Source: Stenotrophomonas rhizophila
GTDB lineage: Bacteria > Pseudomonadota > Gammaproteobacteria > Xanthomonadales > Xanthomonadaceae
DNA length: 64,000 nt
Direction: 5' to 3'
Assembly (NCBI RefSeq): GCF_000661955.1
Contig: NZ_CP007597.1
Location: 1-64,000, forward strand
The notes beneath the pieces were generated by a model. The model had not been told where the DNA came from. It did not search any database and saw only the letters and a program-made list of their open reading frames with translations. Below are positions 9,130 through 20,122 of the stretch, one piece after another. Both the position numbers and the translations under genes were made by a program. Position 1 is the stretch's first letter. The number at the start of each line of letters is the position of its first letter.

Positions 9130-10951
9130 CCGGGGGCGGCAGCACTGACAGGACTTCCTCGATTGTAGTCAGCCCTGCGGCCACCTTTTCAAGTCCCGCG
9201 CGGCGCAGGGTTCGCACCCCTTCAGCACGCGCGGCACGGTTGAAAGCGGCCAGATCCATGTCCGCGCGGATCAGGCTGCGCAGGCGCGAACCCAATGGCA
9301 GCAACTCATACAGCCCCACCCGACCCAGGTAACCGGTGCGCCGGCAGTCGATGCAACCAGCCGGTGCATATGGCGTGGGTGACTCAGGTAATGCTTCATC
9401 GGCATCAGCCAGCACCGCCCATTGGGCGGCACTGAGCGGGCGCGGCACCTTGCAGTTGGGGCACAGGGTACGCACCAGGCGCTGGGCCAGGATGCCGTTG
9501 AGGGTGGAGGCCAGCAGGTAGTGCGGCACGCCCAGGTCGAGCAGGCGGGTGATCGCCGAGGGCGCGTCGTTGGTATGCAGGGTGGACAGCACCAGGTGCC
9601 CGGTGAGCGAAGCCTGCACCGCCATCTGTGCCGTTTCCAGGTCGCGGATTTCGCCGATCATGATGATGTCCGGGTCCTGCCGCAGCAGGGTGCGCACGCC
9701 GCTGGCGAAATCCAGGTCGATGTTGGTCTGCACCTGCATCTGGTTGAATTCCGGCGCGATCATCTCGATCGGGTCTTCCACCGTGCACACGTTCACGTCC
9801 GGGGTGGCCAGCCGCTTGAGCGTGGAATACAGGGTGGTGGTCTTGCCCGAGCCGGTGGGGCCGGTGACCAGCACGATGCCGTGCGGGCGCTCGACCAGGG
9901 CGGTCCAGCCGGCCGCTTCCTGCGGGCTGAAGCCGAGCTGGTCGATGCTCTTGAAGGCCGCATCCGGGTCGAAGATGCGCATCACGCACTTCTCGCCGAA
10001 CGCGGTGGGCATGGTGGACAGGCGCATTTCGACCTCGCGGCCGCCCGGCGAGCGGGTCTTGATGCGACCGTCCTGCGGGCGCCGACGCTCGGCCAGGTCC
10101 ATGCGCCCAAGCACCTTGATGCGGCTGACCACGGCGGTCATCACCGCCGGCGGTACTTCGAACACCTTGTGCAGCACCCCGTCGATGCGGAAGCGCATGC
10201 GGCCCATGTCGCGGCGCGGCTCCAGGTGGATGTCCGAGGCGCGTTGTTCGTAGGCGTACTGCAGCAGCCAGTCGACGATGTGCACGATGTGCTGGTCGTC
10301 GGCGTTGACGTCGCCGGCGCGGCCCAGTTCCACCAGCTGCTCGAAGCTGGGCAGGGTGCCGTTGGTTTCGCCGCGTACGTCGCCGCGTGCGCCGCGCACC
10401 GAGCGGGTGACCCCGAAGAACTCCATGGTGTAGCGGTGCAGGTCGAGCGGATTGACCATCGCCAGCTCGATGCGGCGCCGGGTCAGGTGCTGCAGGTCGC
10501 GCAGCCATTCCTGCACCAGCGGCTCGCTGGTGGCCACCAGCAGGCGCTCGGCGTCCACCGCAAGCGGCAGGAAGCGGTGGCGGCGTGCGTAGGCATGGGA
10601 CACCACGGCGGTCACCGAGGCCACGTCCACCCGGGTCGGGTCGATGCGCAGGTAGCGGCTGCCGGTGCGGGTGGCCAGCCATTCGGTCAGCCGTTCCAGT
10701 CCGAGTTCACCGCCACCGGCGGCGGCCAGTTTCAGGTTGGCCAGCAGCACCAGCGGATGGACCTCGCTGGCATTGCGCGCGCCCTGGGCCGAGAACCGGA
10801 TGCGCTCCAGGTCGACCTCGGCCACCAGGCCATCGGCCACCAGCGCGGCGGCCACCTGGTCGAAGCCGAGCCGACCCGGCGGCAACGGCACCGGCGCGGC
10901 CGGCCCCGGGCCTGTGGCAGGGGCGAAAGGTACCGGTGGGCGCTGATCCAT
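9101..10951 (-). CDS. GspE/PulE/PilB-type secretion ATPase (orphan)
   Basis: A 616-residue ATPase of the type II secretion/type IV pilus assembly family. It has an N-terminal MshEN/GSPII_E_N-like domain (about 30-190), Walker [14 protein letters not shown] near 365, the Asp box and Walker B ([16 protein letters not shown]), a His box ([14 protein letters not shown]), and a tetracysteine zinc site CPNC...CIDC. All nucleotide-binding residues look intact. The N-terminal ~25 residues are Pro/Ala-rich. No other secretion or pilus genes are nearby, so it must serve machinery encoded elsewhere. Divergent from glyQ and overlapping the downstream amidotransferase gene. Confidence 0.88.
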   Translation of the reverse strand: MDQRPPVPFAPATGPGPAAPVPLPPGRLGFDQVAAALVADGLVAEVDLERIRFSAQGARNASEVHPLVLLANLKLAAAGGGELGLERLTEWLATRTGSRYLRIDPTRVDVASVTAVVSHAYARRHRFLPLAVDAERLLVATSEPLVQEWLRDLQHLTRRRIELAMVNPLDLHRYTMEFFGVTRSVRGARGDVRGETNGTLPSFEQLVELGRAGDVNADDQHIVHIVDWLLQYAYEQRASDIHLEPRRDMGRMRFRIDGVLHKVFEVPPAVMTAVVSRIKVLGRMDLAERRRPQDGRIKTRSPGGREVEMRLSTMPTAFGEKCVMRIFDPDAAFKSIDQLGFSPQEAAGWTALVERPHGIVLVTGPTGSGKTTTLYSTLKRLATPDVNVCTVEDPIEMIAPEFNQMQVQTNIDLDFASGVRTLLRQDPDIIMIGEIRDLETAQMAVQASLTGHLVLSTLHTNDAPSAITRLLDLGVPHYLLASTLNGILAQRLVRTLCPNCKVPRPLSAAQWAVLADADEALPESPTPYAPAGCIDCRRTGYLGRVGLYELLPLGSRLRSLIRADMDLAAFNRAARAEGVRTLRRAGLEKVAAGLTTIEEVLSVLPPPDEFRPVPDS

Positions 10952-11067
10952 CCGCCAAAGTCCTCGAAGCGCGCCAGGCGCGCAGTAATGGGGTGGGCCG
11001 TCCGGAAGGCGGCAACGCGGTCGCTGGCTATACTAGCGCACCCCTCCTGCAGGCAAGAATCCGCCGC

Positions 11068-11979
11068 ATGTCCGTCACCACGAACGTTGCCATCACTTTC
11101 CAGGGCCTGATCCAGACCCTCAACCAGTATTGGGCGCAGCAGGGCTGCGTGCTGATCCAGCCGCTGGACCTGGAGGTCGGTGCGGGCACCTTCCACCCGG
11201 CCACGTTCCTGCGCTCGATCGGTCCGGAAAGCTGGAATGCCGCGTACGTGCAGCCCTCGCGCCGTCCCACCGACGGCCGCTATGGCGAAAACCCGAACCG
11301 CCTGCAGCGGTATTACCAGTACCAGGTGGCGATGAAGCCCAGCCCGGACAACATCCAGCAGCTGTACCTGGATTCACTCAAGGCGCTGGGCATCGACCCG
11401 CTGGTGCACGACCTGCGCTTTGTCGAGGACAACTGGGAGTCGCCGACGCTGGGCGCCTGGGGCCTGGGCTGGGAAGTGTGGTTGAACGGGATGGAAGTCA
11501 CCCAGTTCACCTATTTCCAGCAGGCCGGCGGCCTGGAGTGCAAGCCGGTGCTCGGCGAGATCACCTACGGTCTGGAGCGCCTGTGCATGTACCTGCAGAA
11601 CTGCGACAACGTCTATGACCTGATCTGGACCTACGGTCCGGATGGCACCCCGGTCACCTACGGCGATGTGTACCTGCAGAACGAGATCGAGCAGAGCACC
11701 TACAACTTCGAATACGCCGATGTGGAGGAAATGTTCCACCGCTTCGATGCCTGCGAAAAAGAAGCGCAGACGCTGGTCGATGTGGGCCTGCCGCTGCCGG
11801 CCTACGAGCAGGTGTGCAAGGCCAGCCATGCGTTCAACCTGCTGGATGCGCGTCGCGCGATCAGCGTGACCGAGCGCCAGCGCTACATCCTGCGCGTGCG
11901 CGCGCTGGCCCAGGCGGTGGCCAAGCTGTACGAGGCCAAGCGCCTCGAAGCCGTCGCCGCCAAGGAGGTGCAGGCATGA
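11068..11979 (+). CDS. glyQ: Glycine--tRNA ligase alpha subunit
   Basis: Catalytic subunit of the bacterial alpha2beta2 glycyl-tRNA synthetase. The 303-residue protein begins [18 protein letters not shown] and contains the family segments [39 protein letters not shown] and the class II motif 3 region [14 protein letters not shown]. The start at 11068 fits the family's normal N-terminus, although the frame is open further upstream. The stop overlaps the glyS start (ATGA, 11976-11979). Confidence 0.97.
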   Translation: MSVTTNVAITFQGLIQTLNQYWAQQGCVLIQPLDLEVGAGTFHPATFLRSIGPESWNAAYVQPSRRPTDGRYGENPNRLQRYYQYQVAMKPSPDNIQQLYLDSLKALGIDPLVHDLRFVEDNWESPTLGAWGLGWEVWLNGMEVTQFTYFQQAGGLECKPVLGEITYGLERLCMYLQNCDNVYDLIWTYGPDGTPVTYGDVYLQNEIEQSTYNFEYADVEEMFHRFDACEKEAQTLVDVGLPLPAYEQVCKASHAFNLLDARRAISVTERQRYILRVRALAQAVAKLYEAKRLEAVAAKEVQA

Positions 11980-14072
11980 GCACGATGCTGCCGCTGCTGA
12001 TTGAACTGGGCACCGAAGAATTGCCGGTGAAGGCGCTGCCGGGCCTGGCCCAGGCTTTCTTTGATGGCATGGTCGATGGCCTGGCCAAGCGTGGCGTGGC
12101 CATCGAACGCGGCGATGCCAAGCCGTTGTCGACCCCGCGCCGCCTGGCCGTGCTGCTGCCCGGCGTGGCCGTTGAACAGCCCGAACAGCACAGCGAAGTG
12201 CTGGGCCCGTACCTGAACATCGCGCTGGACGCCGAGGGTCAGCCGACCAAGGCCCTGCAGGGCTTCGCGGCCAAGGCCGGGATCGACTGGAGCGCGCTGG
12301 AGCGCACCAGCGACGCCAAGGGCGAACGCTTCGTGCACCGTTCCACCACCCCGGGCGCGCGCACCGCCGCGCTGCTGCCGGAGATCCTGCGCGAGGCGAT
12401 CGCGGCCATGCCGATCCCCAAGCCGATGCGCTGGGGCAGCCATGCCTATGGCTTCGCGCGCCCGGTGCATTGGCTGGTGCTGCTGCACGGTACCGAGATC
12501 ATCGAGGCCGAGGTGCTGGGCCTGAAGGCCGACCGCATGAGCCGCGGCCATCGTTTCATGCACGACAAGACCGTGTGGCTGTCCTCGCCGGAGGACTACA
12601 TCAGTTCGCTGCAGGCCGCCTTCGTGCTGGTGGATGCCGACGTGCGCCGTGCGCGCATCGTCGAGCAGGTCAACGCTGCCGCCGCCACGGCCGGTGGCCA
12701 GGCGCGGATCACCGAGGACAACCTGCAGCAGGTGGTCAACCTGGTGGAATGGCCGGCACCGGTGCTGTGCAGTTTCGAGCGCGAATTCCTGGCGGTGCCG
12801 CAGGAAGCGCTGATCGAAACCATGGAGATCAACCAGAAGTTCTTCCCGGTGCTCGATGCCGGCGGCAAGCTGACCGAGAAGTTCATCGGCATCGCCAACA
12901 TCGAATCCAAGGACGTGAACGAGGTGTCCAAGGGCTACGAGCGGGTGATCCGCCCGCGCTTCTCCGACGCCAAGTTCTTCTTCGACGAAGACCTCAAGCA
13001 GGGCCTGGAATCGATGGGCGACGGCCTGAAGACCGTGACCTACCAGGCCAAGCTGGGCAGCGTGGCCGACAAGGTCGGCCGCGTGGTGGCGCTGGCCGGA
13101 GTGATCGCCCCGCAGGTGGGCGCCGACCCGGTGCTGGCCAAGCGTGCCGCACTGCTGGCCAAGAACGACCTGCAGTCGCGCATGGTCAACGAGTTCCCGG
13201 AGCTGCAGGGCATCGCCGGCCGGCATTACGCGCTGACCGGCGGCGAGTCGCCCGAGGTTGCGCTGGCCATTGACGAGGCCTACCAGCCCCGCTTCGGCGG
13301 CGATGACATCGCGCTGTCGGCGCTGGGCAAGGTGCTGGCCATTGCCGAACGCCTGGACACCCTGGCCGGTGGGTTCGCCGCGGGCCTGAAGCCGACCGGT
13401 AACAAGGACCCGTTCGCGCTGCGCCGCAATGCCTTGGGGCTGGCCCGTACGATCATCGAGAGCGGGTTCGACCTGGACCTGCGCGCGCTGGTGGACAGCG
13501 CCCTGGCCGGCCTGCCGGCCGCCGTGCAGCCCAGTGCCGAGCGCAAGACCGACGCGCTGCCGCAGGAGCTGTACGACTTCATCCTGGACCGCCTGCGTGG
13601 CTACTACGCCGACAAGGGCGTGCCGGCCACGCACTTCAACGCGGTGGCCGAGCTGAAGCCGGCGTCGTTGTATGACCTGGACCGTCGCATCGACGCCATC
13701 GGCATCTTCGCGGCCCTGCCCGAAGCCGATGCGCTGGCCGCGGCCAACAAGCGCATCCGCAACATCCTGCGCAAGGCCGAGGGCGACATTCCCGGCATGG
13801 TCGACCCGGCGCTGCTGGCTGAGCCCGCTGAAAGCGAACTGGCCGAGGCGGTGGAAGCGGCCATCGACGACAGCAACGCCAGCCTGCACCACAAGGACTA
13901 CGTGAGTGTGCTGAACCGCCTGGCGCGCCTGCGCCCGCAGGTGGATGCGTTCTTCGATGCGGTGATGGTCAATGCCGAGGACCCGGCGCTGCGCGGCAAC
14001 CGCCTGGCGCTGCTCAAGCGCCTGGGCGACCGCCTGGGCAGCGTGGCGGCGATCGAGCACCTGTCCAGCTGA
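11976..14072 (+). CDS. glyS: Glycine--tRNA ligase beta subunit
   Basis: Beta subunit of glycyl-tRNA synthetase, needed for tRNA binding. The 698-residue protein begins [20 protein letters not shown], the standard family start, and has normal length. It contains the HD-like region with [15 protein letters not shown] and a C-terminal DALR anticodon-binding part ([20 protein letters not shown]). A strong AAGGAGG precedes the start inside glyQ, and the two genes overlap by 4 nt. A hairpin at 14107-14145 follows. Confidence 0.97.
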   Translation: MSTMLPLLIELGTEELPVKALPGLAQAFFDGMVDGLAKRGVAIERGDAKPLSTPRRLAVLLPGVAVEQPEQHSEVLGPYLNIALDAEGQPTKALQGFAAKAGIDWSALERTSDAKGERFVHRSTTPGARTAALLPEILREAIAAMPIPKPMRWGSHAYGFARPVHWLVLLHGTEIIEAEVLGLKADRMSRGHRFMHDKTVWLSSPEDYISSLQAAFVLVDADVRRARIVEQVNAAAATAGGQARITEDNLQQVVNLVEWPAPVLCSFEREFLAVPQEALIETMEINQKFFPVLDAGGKLTEKFIGIANIESKDVNEVSKGYERVIRPRFSDAKFFFDEDLKQGLESMGDGLKTVTYQAKLGSVADKVGRVVALAGVIAPQVGADPVLAKRAALLAKNDLQSRMVNEFPELQGIAGRHYALTGGESPEVALAIDEAYQPRFGGDDIALSALGKVLAIAERLDTLAGGFAAGLKPTGNKDPFALRRNALGLARTIIESGFDLDLRALVDSALAGLPAAVQPSAERKTDALPQELYDFILDRLRGYYADKGVPATHFNAVAELKPASLYDLDRRIDAIGIFAALPEADALAAANKRIRNILRKAEGDIPGMVDPALLAEPAESELAEAVEAAIDDSNASLHHKDYVSVLNRLARLRPQVDAFFDAVMVNAEDPALRGNRLALLKRLGDRLGSVAAIEHLSS

Positions 14073-14106
14073 GGCGTGGCGGGCAGTCCTGCCCGCCGGT
14101 GGTAAT

Positions 14107-14145
14107 GCAGAAGGCGCGACGGCCCCGGCCGCTCGCGCCTTCTGC
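14107..14145 (+). terminator. Probable terminator hairpin after glyS
   Basis: A perfect 13-bp stem (GCAGAAGGCGCGA / TCGCGCCTTCTGC) encloses a 13-nt loop 35 bp past the glyS stop. Only a short GTTTC follows, so the U-tract is poor. Confidence 0.55.
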
Positions 14146-14352
14146 GTTTCAGGCCTGTCATGAGCGCGGGTGTCGGCCGCGTGGGCGGTGCCGCACGCGC
14201 GTGCGGACGGATCTGTCCGGCGAGGTGTCGGCATCGATCCGCTTGAAAACGACGTAGCCGATGTTCTGCGCGATTTTAACGGGGCCTTCACCGTCATTCT
14301 GAAACAGCCCCGCCGATTTCGCATGCTCGCAATGGCCCGTTATGCTGTCCCC

Positions 14353-16137
14353 ATGCAGCCAAAGAATTACGCCCTTCCCCTGATGTTCCTGTCGCTGGTC
14401 ACCGCCTCGGTGGCACACGCACGCGGAACCATCGACAAGGTGGAAATCAAAGGACTGGACAAGGGCGACGACGCCGAGATGATCGAGAACATCGAGGTCT
14501 CGCTGTCGCTGTACGACACCATCGGCAAGCCCCAGGGCGAGTCGCGGCTGGAGTATCTGTTGTCCCAGGCCGAGCGCCAGACCCGGGAAGCACTGGAGCC
14601 GTTCGGCTACTACAACCCGGTGATCAAGGTGGACAGTCCGCGCGAGGGCGAGAACCTGCGGGTGGTGATCCAGGTCGACAAGGGCCCGCCGACGCTGGTG
14701 CGGCGCGAGCACATCGACATCACCGGCCCGGCGCAGCTGGACCAGTACCTGCAGGAAGACCTGGAGAAGTTCAAGCCGCGCAAGGGCCAGCGTTTCGAGC
14801 ATACCCAGTACGAAGCCAGCAAGATCACCGTGACCCGGCGCCTGGCCGAGCGCGGCTATTTCGATGCCGACTACACCCAGCGCCAGGTGCAGGTTACCCG
14901 TGCCGACAATGCCGCCGACATCGACCTGACCTGGGACAGCGGCCGCCGTTACAACATGGGCGATATCCGCTTCCACCAGGACTATTTCGTCGACAAGCTG
15001 TTCGACCCGCTGGTGTACTGGGAAAAGGGCAGCTATTTCCACGAAGGCAAGCTGGACCGCCTGCGCGAGTCGCTGACCAAGCTGGACTACTTCAGCGTGA
15101 TCGACATCCAGCCCCGCCCGGACCAGGCCGATGCCAACGGCGACGTGCCGGTGGACGTCAACCTGACCCGGGCCAAGCGGTCGATCTACACCGCCGGCCT
15201 GAGCTACGGCAGCGAGAGTGGCGCCGGTGTGCGCGGCGGTCTGGAACGGCGGTTCCTGAACAACCGCGGCCACAAAATGAACACCCAGCTGGACTATGCG
15301 CAGAAGCGCAAGAGTCTGGTCACCAGCTACCGCATTCCGGCCTTCGCCTGGCTGGATGGCTGGTACGCCTTCACCGCCAGTGCCTACGATGAGCAGACCG
15401 ATTACATCGACCTGCGCAACTTCAAGCTGTCGGCCAGCCGCAGCGGTGAAATCAACGAGCACTGGACGGCGATCGCCTCGATCAACGCGCTGCGCGAGCG
15501 TTGGCGCTACGCGTCGGGCACCGAGTTCAACGATGCGCTCTACACCACCTCCACGCTGGTCTACCCGCAGCTGGTGGCCGACTACGTCAATGTGGACGAC
15601 GAGCTGTTCCCGCGCCGCGGCATCAGTGGCAGCGCGACGCTGCGTGGTGGCGTGGAAGGCGTGGGCTCGGACACCAGCTTCGTGCAGGCCAACATGGTGC
15701 TGCGCTGGTACGTGCCGATCGGCGACAGCGACCGCCTGATCCTGCGCGGCGAAGGCGGCACCACCTGGACCAGTGACCTGGTGGCGATGCCCCCCAGCCT
15801 GCGCTTCTTCGCCGGTGGCGACCGCAGCATCCGCGGTTACGCGTTCCGCGAAGTCGGGCCGCGCACGCCGGCGCCGGACAAGTTCGCACTGGGCGCCAAG
15901 AACCTGGTGGTCGGCTCGGCCGAGTATGAGCATTACTTCAAGGGCGGCCCGTGGGGCGCGGCGGTATTCGTCGACACCGGCAGCGCATTCGACAACACCA
16001 TCGACCTGCACACCGGCGTGGGCTTTGGCGTGCGCTGGAAATCGCCGGTGGGCCCGGTGCGCGTGGATATCGCGCACGGCCTGAACGACCCGGATTCGCA
16101 GTTCCAGCTGTACCTGAACATCGGAGCGGACCTGTGA
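14353..16137 (+). CDS. tamA: Translocation and assembly module outer-membrane subunit TamA
   Basis: Omp85-family outer membrane protein that works with TamB in outer-membrane biogenesis. The 594-residue product starts with a signal peptide (MQPKNYALPLMFLSLV... ending AHA), continues with three POTRA-like repeats (about 25-270) and ends in a 16-strand beta barrel with the lid-lock motif RSIRGYAF and a C-terminal LNIGADL strand. Start choice: 14353 gives the cleanest signal peptide; in-frame ATGs at 14323 and 14332 are possible and none has a clear ribosome-binding site. It overlaps tamB by 4 nt (GTGA). Confidence 0.92.
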   Translation: MQPKNYALPLMFLSLVTASVAHARGTIDKVEIKGLDKGDDAEMIENIEVSLSLYDTIGKPQGESRLEYLLSQAERQTREALEPFGYYNPVIKVDSPREGENLRVVIQVDKGPPTLVRREHIDITGPAQLDQYLQEDLEKFKPRKGQRFEHTQYEASKITVTRRLAERGYFDADYTQRQVQVTRADNAADIDLTWDSGRRYNMGDIRFHQDYFVDKLFDPLVYWEKGSYFHEGKLDRLRESLTKLDYFSVIDIQPRPDQADANGDVPVDVNLTRAKRSIYTAGLSYGSESGAGVRGGLERRFLNNRGHKMNTQLDYAQKRKSLVTSYRIPAFAWLDGWYAFTASAYDEQTDYIDLRNFKLSASRSGEINEHWTAIASINALRERWRYASGTEFNDALYTTSTLVYPQLVADYVNVDDELFPRRGISGSATLRGGVEGVGSDTSFVQANMVLRWYVPIGDSDRLILRGEGGTTWTSDLVAMPPSLRFFAGGDRSIRGYAFREVGPRTPAPDKFALGAKNLVVGSAEYEHYFKGGPWGAAVFVDTGSAFDNTIDLHTGVGFGVRWKSPVGPVRVDIAHGLNDPDSQFQLYLNIGADL

Positions 16138-19100
16138 GCACGCCGACCCCGTCCGCACCCGCCACGCCGCCGCGGCCGCGCGTGCGCTTCTACCGCAAGC
16201 GCCGCTTCTGGGCGTGGTCCGGCTTCACCGTGCTAGGCCTGGTGCTGCTGGCGCTGCTGCTGGTGTACTGGCTGCTGCAGACCGTGGCCGGTCGCGACGT
16301 GCTGCTGGCCCAGGTGGTGGCGCGGCTGCCGGTGGGCGCCACGTTGAAATGGAGCAAGGTCGATGGCCCGGTCGCCGGGCCCCTGGTGCTGCATGACCTG
16401 GATTTCCGTTACGACGATATCCACTTCACCGCCGAGCGCGCCTACCTCGATCCGGACATCCGCCCGCTGCTGGGGCGCAAGCTGCAGCTGGACGCGCTGC
16501 AGCTCAAGAACGCCTCGCTGAACCTGGCCAAGAGCGATGAGCCGTTCGAACTGCCGTCCTGGCCGGACTCGCTGCCGCAGATTGAAATGCCGCTGGCGAT
16601 CCAGGCCGACACCATCATCATCGATGGCTTCCGCATCACCCAGGCGCAGCAGCCGCTGATCGACATCGCCACGCTGCGCGGCGGGGTGGAAATCGCCAAT
16701 GGCGAATTCCGCGCCAGCCAGCTCAAGATCGACAGCGACCTGGGCTACTTCCGCGTGGACGGGCGTTACCTGCCACGCAGCGACTACGACACCGACATCA
16801 CCATCGGTGCGCGCCTGCCGGCGCCGCTGGGGCGCACGCCCGCGCGGCTGGGCCTGGTGGCACGCGGCGACCTGGGCCATATGGAAGTGGCCGTAGCCGG
16901 CAACGCGCCGGCGCCGCTGCAGGCCAGCGTGGTGTTCGACGGCCGCACCGACCCGGTCTGGACGGCCAGCGCACGCACCCGTGAGTTGGATCTGTCGCTG
17001 TTGGTACCGGGCATGGATGCCAGCGCCAGCACGCCGATGGCGCTGGATTTCAAGGCCGACGGCAAGGGCGGCCAGGCCAACCTGCAGGGCAGCTTCAAGC
17101 AGGGTGACATTGCAGTGGAACTGGCGCCGTCCAAGGTGGGCCTGGCCGACCAGGTGCTGACCGTGGCGCCGCTGCAGGTGAAGGCCTTCGGTGGCCAGGC
17201 ACGCCTGCAGGGCAAGGCGGATTTCACCGACAAGGAAAACGCCAGCCTGCGCTTCTCGATCGTGGCCAACGACCTGACCTTCGTGCCGGCCGCCGATACC
17301 ACCACCGCCGGCGCCGCCGCGCCGGTGCCGGTGACGCTGAAAGAGGCGCGGATGGGCCTGGCCGGCACGCTCAAGAACTGGGCGGCGGTGGGCAATGCCT
17401 CGGTGGAGCGCGAAAAACAGACCGCCGACCTGACCTTCGATGTGCGCGGCAACGACCAGGCGGCGTCGATCAAGCAGTTGCTGGCCAGTACCCCGGGCGG
17501 GTCGCTGGACGTCACCGGCCAGGTGGCGTGGGCACCGCAGCTGGACTGGGACGTGGCCGCCAAGCTGGCCGGATTCGACCCGGGCTATTTCGCACCGGGC
17601 TGGGACGGCAAACTGTCCGGCGCACTGGCCTCCAAGGGCCGGCAGTTGCCGCCGCCGGCCGGCAGCCCGGCCGGCACCGCCGGCGCTTACGAAGCCACCG
17701 TGGACGTGCCCGGGATCAAGGGCATGCTGCGCAAGCGCACGGTGGACGCACAGGGCAAGTTCGCGCTGCGCGGTGAGCAGGGCGAGGGCAACGTGAAACT
17801 GGCGGTGGGCAACAGCCGCCTGACGGCCAAGGGCTCGGTGGGCGACCGGCTGGATATCGACGCGCAGCTGGAGCCGGTGAACCTGGACGACCTGCTGCCG
17901 GGCAGCACCGGCAGCCTGCGCGGCCACGTGCTGGTGAAGGGGCCGCGTACCGCGCCGGACATCAGCGCCGACCTGGTGGGCAACGGCCTGCGCTGGAATG
18001 ACTGGAGCGCCGAGGCGATCAGCATCAAGGGGCGCCTGCCGTGGCAGGGCGACAGCGGCACGCTGGCAGTGCAGGGCCGCAAGGTGCAGGTGGGCATGCT
18101 GCTGGATACGCTCAACGTGGATGCGCGCGGCAGCCTGTCCAACCTGCGCCTGGATGCGCAGACCAGGAACGAACTGGGCGCGGTCGCCCTGAGCGGTGAC
18201 GTGCGCCAGCAGGGCCAGGCCTGGCGCGGCGACCTCACCGCCCTGCGCATCGCGCCGGTGAAGGGCGATGCGTGGAGCCTGCGTGCGCCGGCCACCTTCG
18301 GCGTGCAGGGCAGCAACTTCACCCTAAGCGATGCCTGCCTGGGCGCGGCCACCGGCGGCGCGTTGTGCGCCAGCGCCAACTGGCCGCGCGAAGGCCTGCT
18401 GGTGCGGGGCGATGCACTGCCGCTGGCGTTGGTGCAGCCGTGGTTGCCGCCGCAATCGGGGCGGCGCATGTACCTGCGTGGCGAACTGACCCTGGACGGC
18501 CGCATCCGTCCGCGTGGCAATGCCTTTGAAGGCAACTTCAAGGTGGCCTCGATGGAGGGCGGCATCCGCCTGGGCGACAACGCACGCGGCGAGCTGGTGC
18601 GCTACGACCACTTCTCCGCAGACGTGGAAATGACCCAGGCACAGATCAACGCCAAGCTCGGTGTCGGCTTCCAGGGCGACGGCTTCGTCGATGCCAAGGT
18701 GCAGACCGGGTGGGATGCCAATGCGCCGCTCACCGGCGAGCTGTACATGAACATTGCGCGGCTGTACTGGCTGGAGCTGTTCTCGCCGGACATCGTGCGT
18801 CCGACCGGGCTGATCGAAGGCCACGTCAGCCTGCGTGGCACGCGCGGCACGCCGTCGCTGGGCGGCGAGGCCACGCTGAGCAAGTTCAAGGGCGAGTTCC
18901 CGGCGTTGGGCCTGACCTTCGATGAAGGCAAGGGCAGCTTCACCGCGCAGCCCGATGGCTCGGCCAAGATCACCGCGCAGGCCAATTCGGGCCAGGGCAC
19001 GCTGTTCGTCGATGGCGGGCTGTCCTGGTTCGGCGATGCGCAGCCGTTGCAGCTGCACATCCACGGCGAGAACGTGCTGCTGGCCAATACCCCCGAACTG

Positions 19101-19979
19101 CGGGTGATTGCCAACCCGAATCTTGATTTCACCCTGGCCGGCACCGCCATGCAGCTGCGGGGCAGCGTGCATGTGCCCGAGGCCGATCTCGACCTGGAAC
19201 GCCTGGACCGCGGTACCTCCGTGTCCGAGGACGTGGTGGTGCTGGACCCGGTGGATCCGGAAGAAACCCCGACCTCGCCGCTGGACATGGACCTCACCGT
19301 CAGCCTGGGCGACAAGGTCAAGATGAGCGGCTTCGGCCTGAAGGGCGCGCTGGGCGGCAAGATGCAGGTGTGGTCGCGCCCGGGCCGGGAGATGACGGCC
19401 AACGGCGGGCTGGAAGTCAGCGGGCGCTACAAGGCCTATGGCCAGGACCTGACCATCACCCGCGGCAACCTCAGCTGGAACTACAACGCGGTGGCCGATC
19501 CGCGCATCAACATCCGCGCCGAACGCACCATCGGTGACGTGGTAGCCGGTATCGATGTCAGTGGCCGTGCGCAGTCGCCGCGGGTGGATGTGTGGTCGAC
19601 CCCGGCGATGTCGCAGTCCGAGGCGCTGGCCTACCTGGTGCTGGGACGCAGCCTGACCGGGGCCAGCAGCGACCAGGCCCAGCAGGTCAACGCGGCCTCG
19701 GCGGCGATCTCGGCCGGCAGCGGCCTGCTGGCCTCGCAGCTGGGCGCCAAGCTCGGCCTGGACGATGCCGGGGTGAGCCAGTCGCGCGCGCTGGGCGGCT
19801 CGGTGATCGGCGTGGGCAAGTACATCTCGCCCAAGCTGTATGTGGGCTACGGCGTGTCGCTGGTCGGCAGCGGCTCGGTGCTGACCCTGAAATACCTGCT
19901 GCGGCGCGGCTTCGACGTGGAAGTGGAATCGAGCACGGTGGAAAACCGGGGGTCGTTGAACTGGCGAAAAGAAAAGTAG
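16134..19979 (+). CDS. tamB: Translocation and assembly module inner-membrane subunit TamB
   Basis: A 1281-residue AsmA-like bridge protein that spans the periplasm and partners TamA; the family is implicated in phospholipid transport and outer-membrane protein insertion. It has a cytoplasmic basic N-terminus, one transmembrane helix (about 27-50), a very long beta-rich region, and the C-terminal DUF490 domain ending in the ALAYLVLGRSL motif and a barrel-like terminal segment (GYGVSLVGSGSVLTLKYLL). The GTG start at 16134 overlaps the tamA stop; the frame continues upstream within tamA, but that part is antiphase. Length matches family members. Confidence 0.93.
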   Translation: MSTPTPSAPATPPRPRVRFYRKRRFWAWSGFTVLGLVLLALLLVYWLLQTVAGRDVLLAQVVARLPVGATLKWSKVDGPVAGPLVLHDLDFRYDDIHFTAERAYLDPDIRPLLGRKLQLDALQLKNASLNLAKSDEPFELPSWPDSLPQIEMPLAIQADTIIIDGFRITQAQQPLIDIATLRGGVEIANGEFRASQLKIDSDLGYFRVDGRYLPRSDYDTDITIGARLPAPLGRTPARLGLVARGDLGHMEVAVAGNAPAPLQASVVFDGRTDPVWTASARTRELDLSLLVPGMDASASTPMALDFKADGKGGQANLQGSFKQGDIAVELAPSKVGLADQVLTVAPLQVKAFGGQARLQGKADFTDKENASLRFSIVANDLTFVPAADTTTAGAAAPVPVTLKEARMGLAGTLKNWAAVGNASVEREKQTADLTFDVRGNDQAASIKQLLASTPGGSLDVTGQVAWAPQLDWDVAAKLAGFDPGYFAPGWDGKLSGALASKGRQLPPPAGSPAGTAGAYEATVDVPGIKGMLRKRTVDAQGKFALRGEQGEGNVKLAVGNSRLTAKGSVGDRLDIDAQLEPVNLDDLLPGSTGSLRGHVLVKGPRTAPDISADLVGNGLRWNDWSAEAISIKGRLPWQGDSGTLAVQGRKVQVGMLLDTLNVDARGSLSNLRLDAQTRNELGAVALSGDVRQQGQAWRGDLTALRIAPVKGDAWSLRAPATFGVQGSNFTLSDACLGAATGGALCASANWPREGLLVRGDALPLALVQPWLPPQSGRRMYLRGELTLDGRIRPRGNAFEGNFKVASMEGGIRLGDNARGELVRYDHFSADVEMTQAQINAKLGVGFQGDGFVDAKVQTGWDANAPLTGELYMNIARLYWLELFSPDIVRPTGLIEGHVSLRGTRGTPSLGGEATLSKFKGEFPALGLTFDEGKGSFTAQPDGSAKITAQANSGQGTLFVDGGLSWFGDAQPLQLHIHGENVLLANTPELRVIANPNLDFTLAGTAMQLRGSVHVPEADLDLERLDRGTSVSEDVVVLDPVDPEETPTSPLDMDLTVSLGDKVKMSGFGLKGALGGKMQVWSRPGREMTANGGLEVSGRYKAYGQDLTITRGNLSWNYNAVADPRINIRAERTIGDVVAGIDVSGRAQSPRVDVWSTPAMSQSEALAYLVLGRSLTGASSDQAQQVNAASAAISAGSGLLASQLGAKLGLDDAGVSQSRALGGSVIGVGKYISPKLYVGYGVSLVGSGSVLTLKYLLRRGFDVEVESSTVENRGSLNWRKEK

Positions 19980-20036
19980 ATCACGACCGTTGGTCGTGAT
20001 GCCGGTGCTTGCCCACCATCGACCGTTGGTCGTGAT
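19980..20036. repeat. Pair of SMAG-like palindromes (TCACGACC arm type)
   Basis: ATCACGACC-GTT-GGTCGTGAT at 19980-20000 overlaps the last base of the tamB stop codon, and a second, imperfect copy with one degenerate arm is at 20018-20036. They share the GACC-GTT-GGTC core of the other repeats but have a different outer arm. They lie between tamB and the S46 peptidase gene and may act as the 3' end structure of the tam transcript. Confidence 0.75.
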
Positions 20037-20122
20037 GCCGGTGCCTGCCCAACCATCGGCCGTTGCCCCTGCCGGGCGCAGCGGCTATGGTCCCGGGCTG
20101 TTCTGACGTACCGGAAGTGCCC

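Noticed and set aside
14230..14280. Sigma-E-like promoter before tamA
   Set aside because: TTGAAAAC and TCTGC boxes match the consensus poorly, and spacing is not right.
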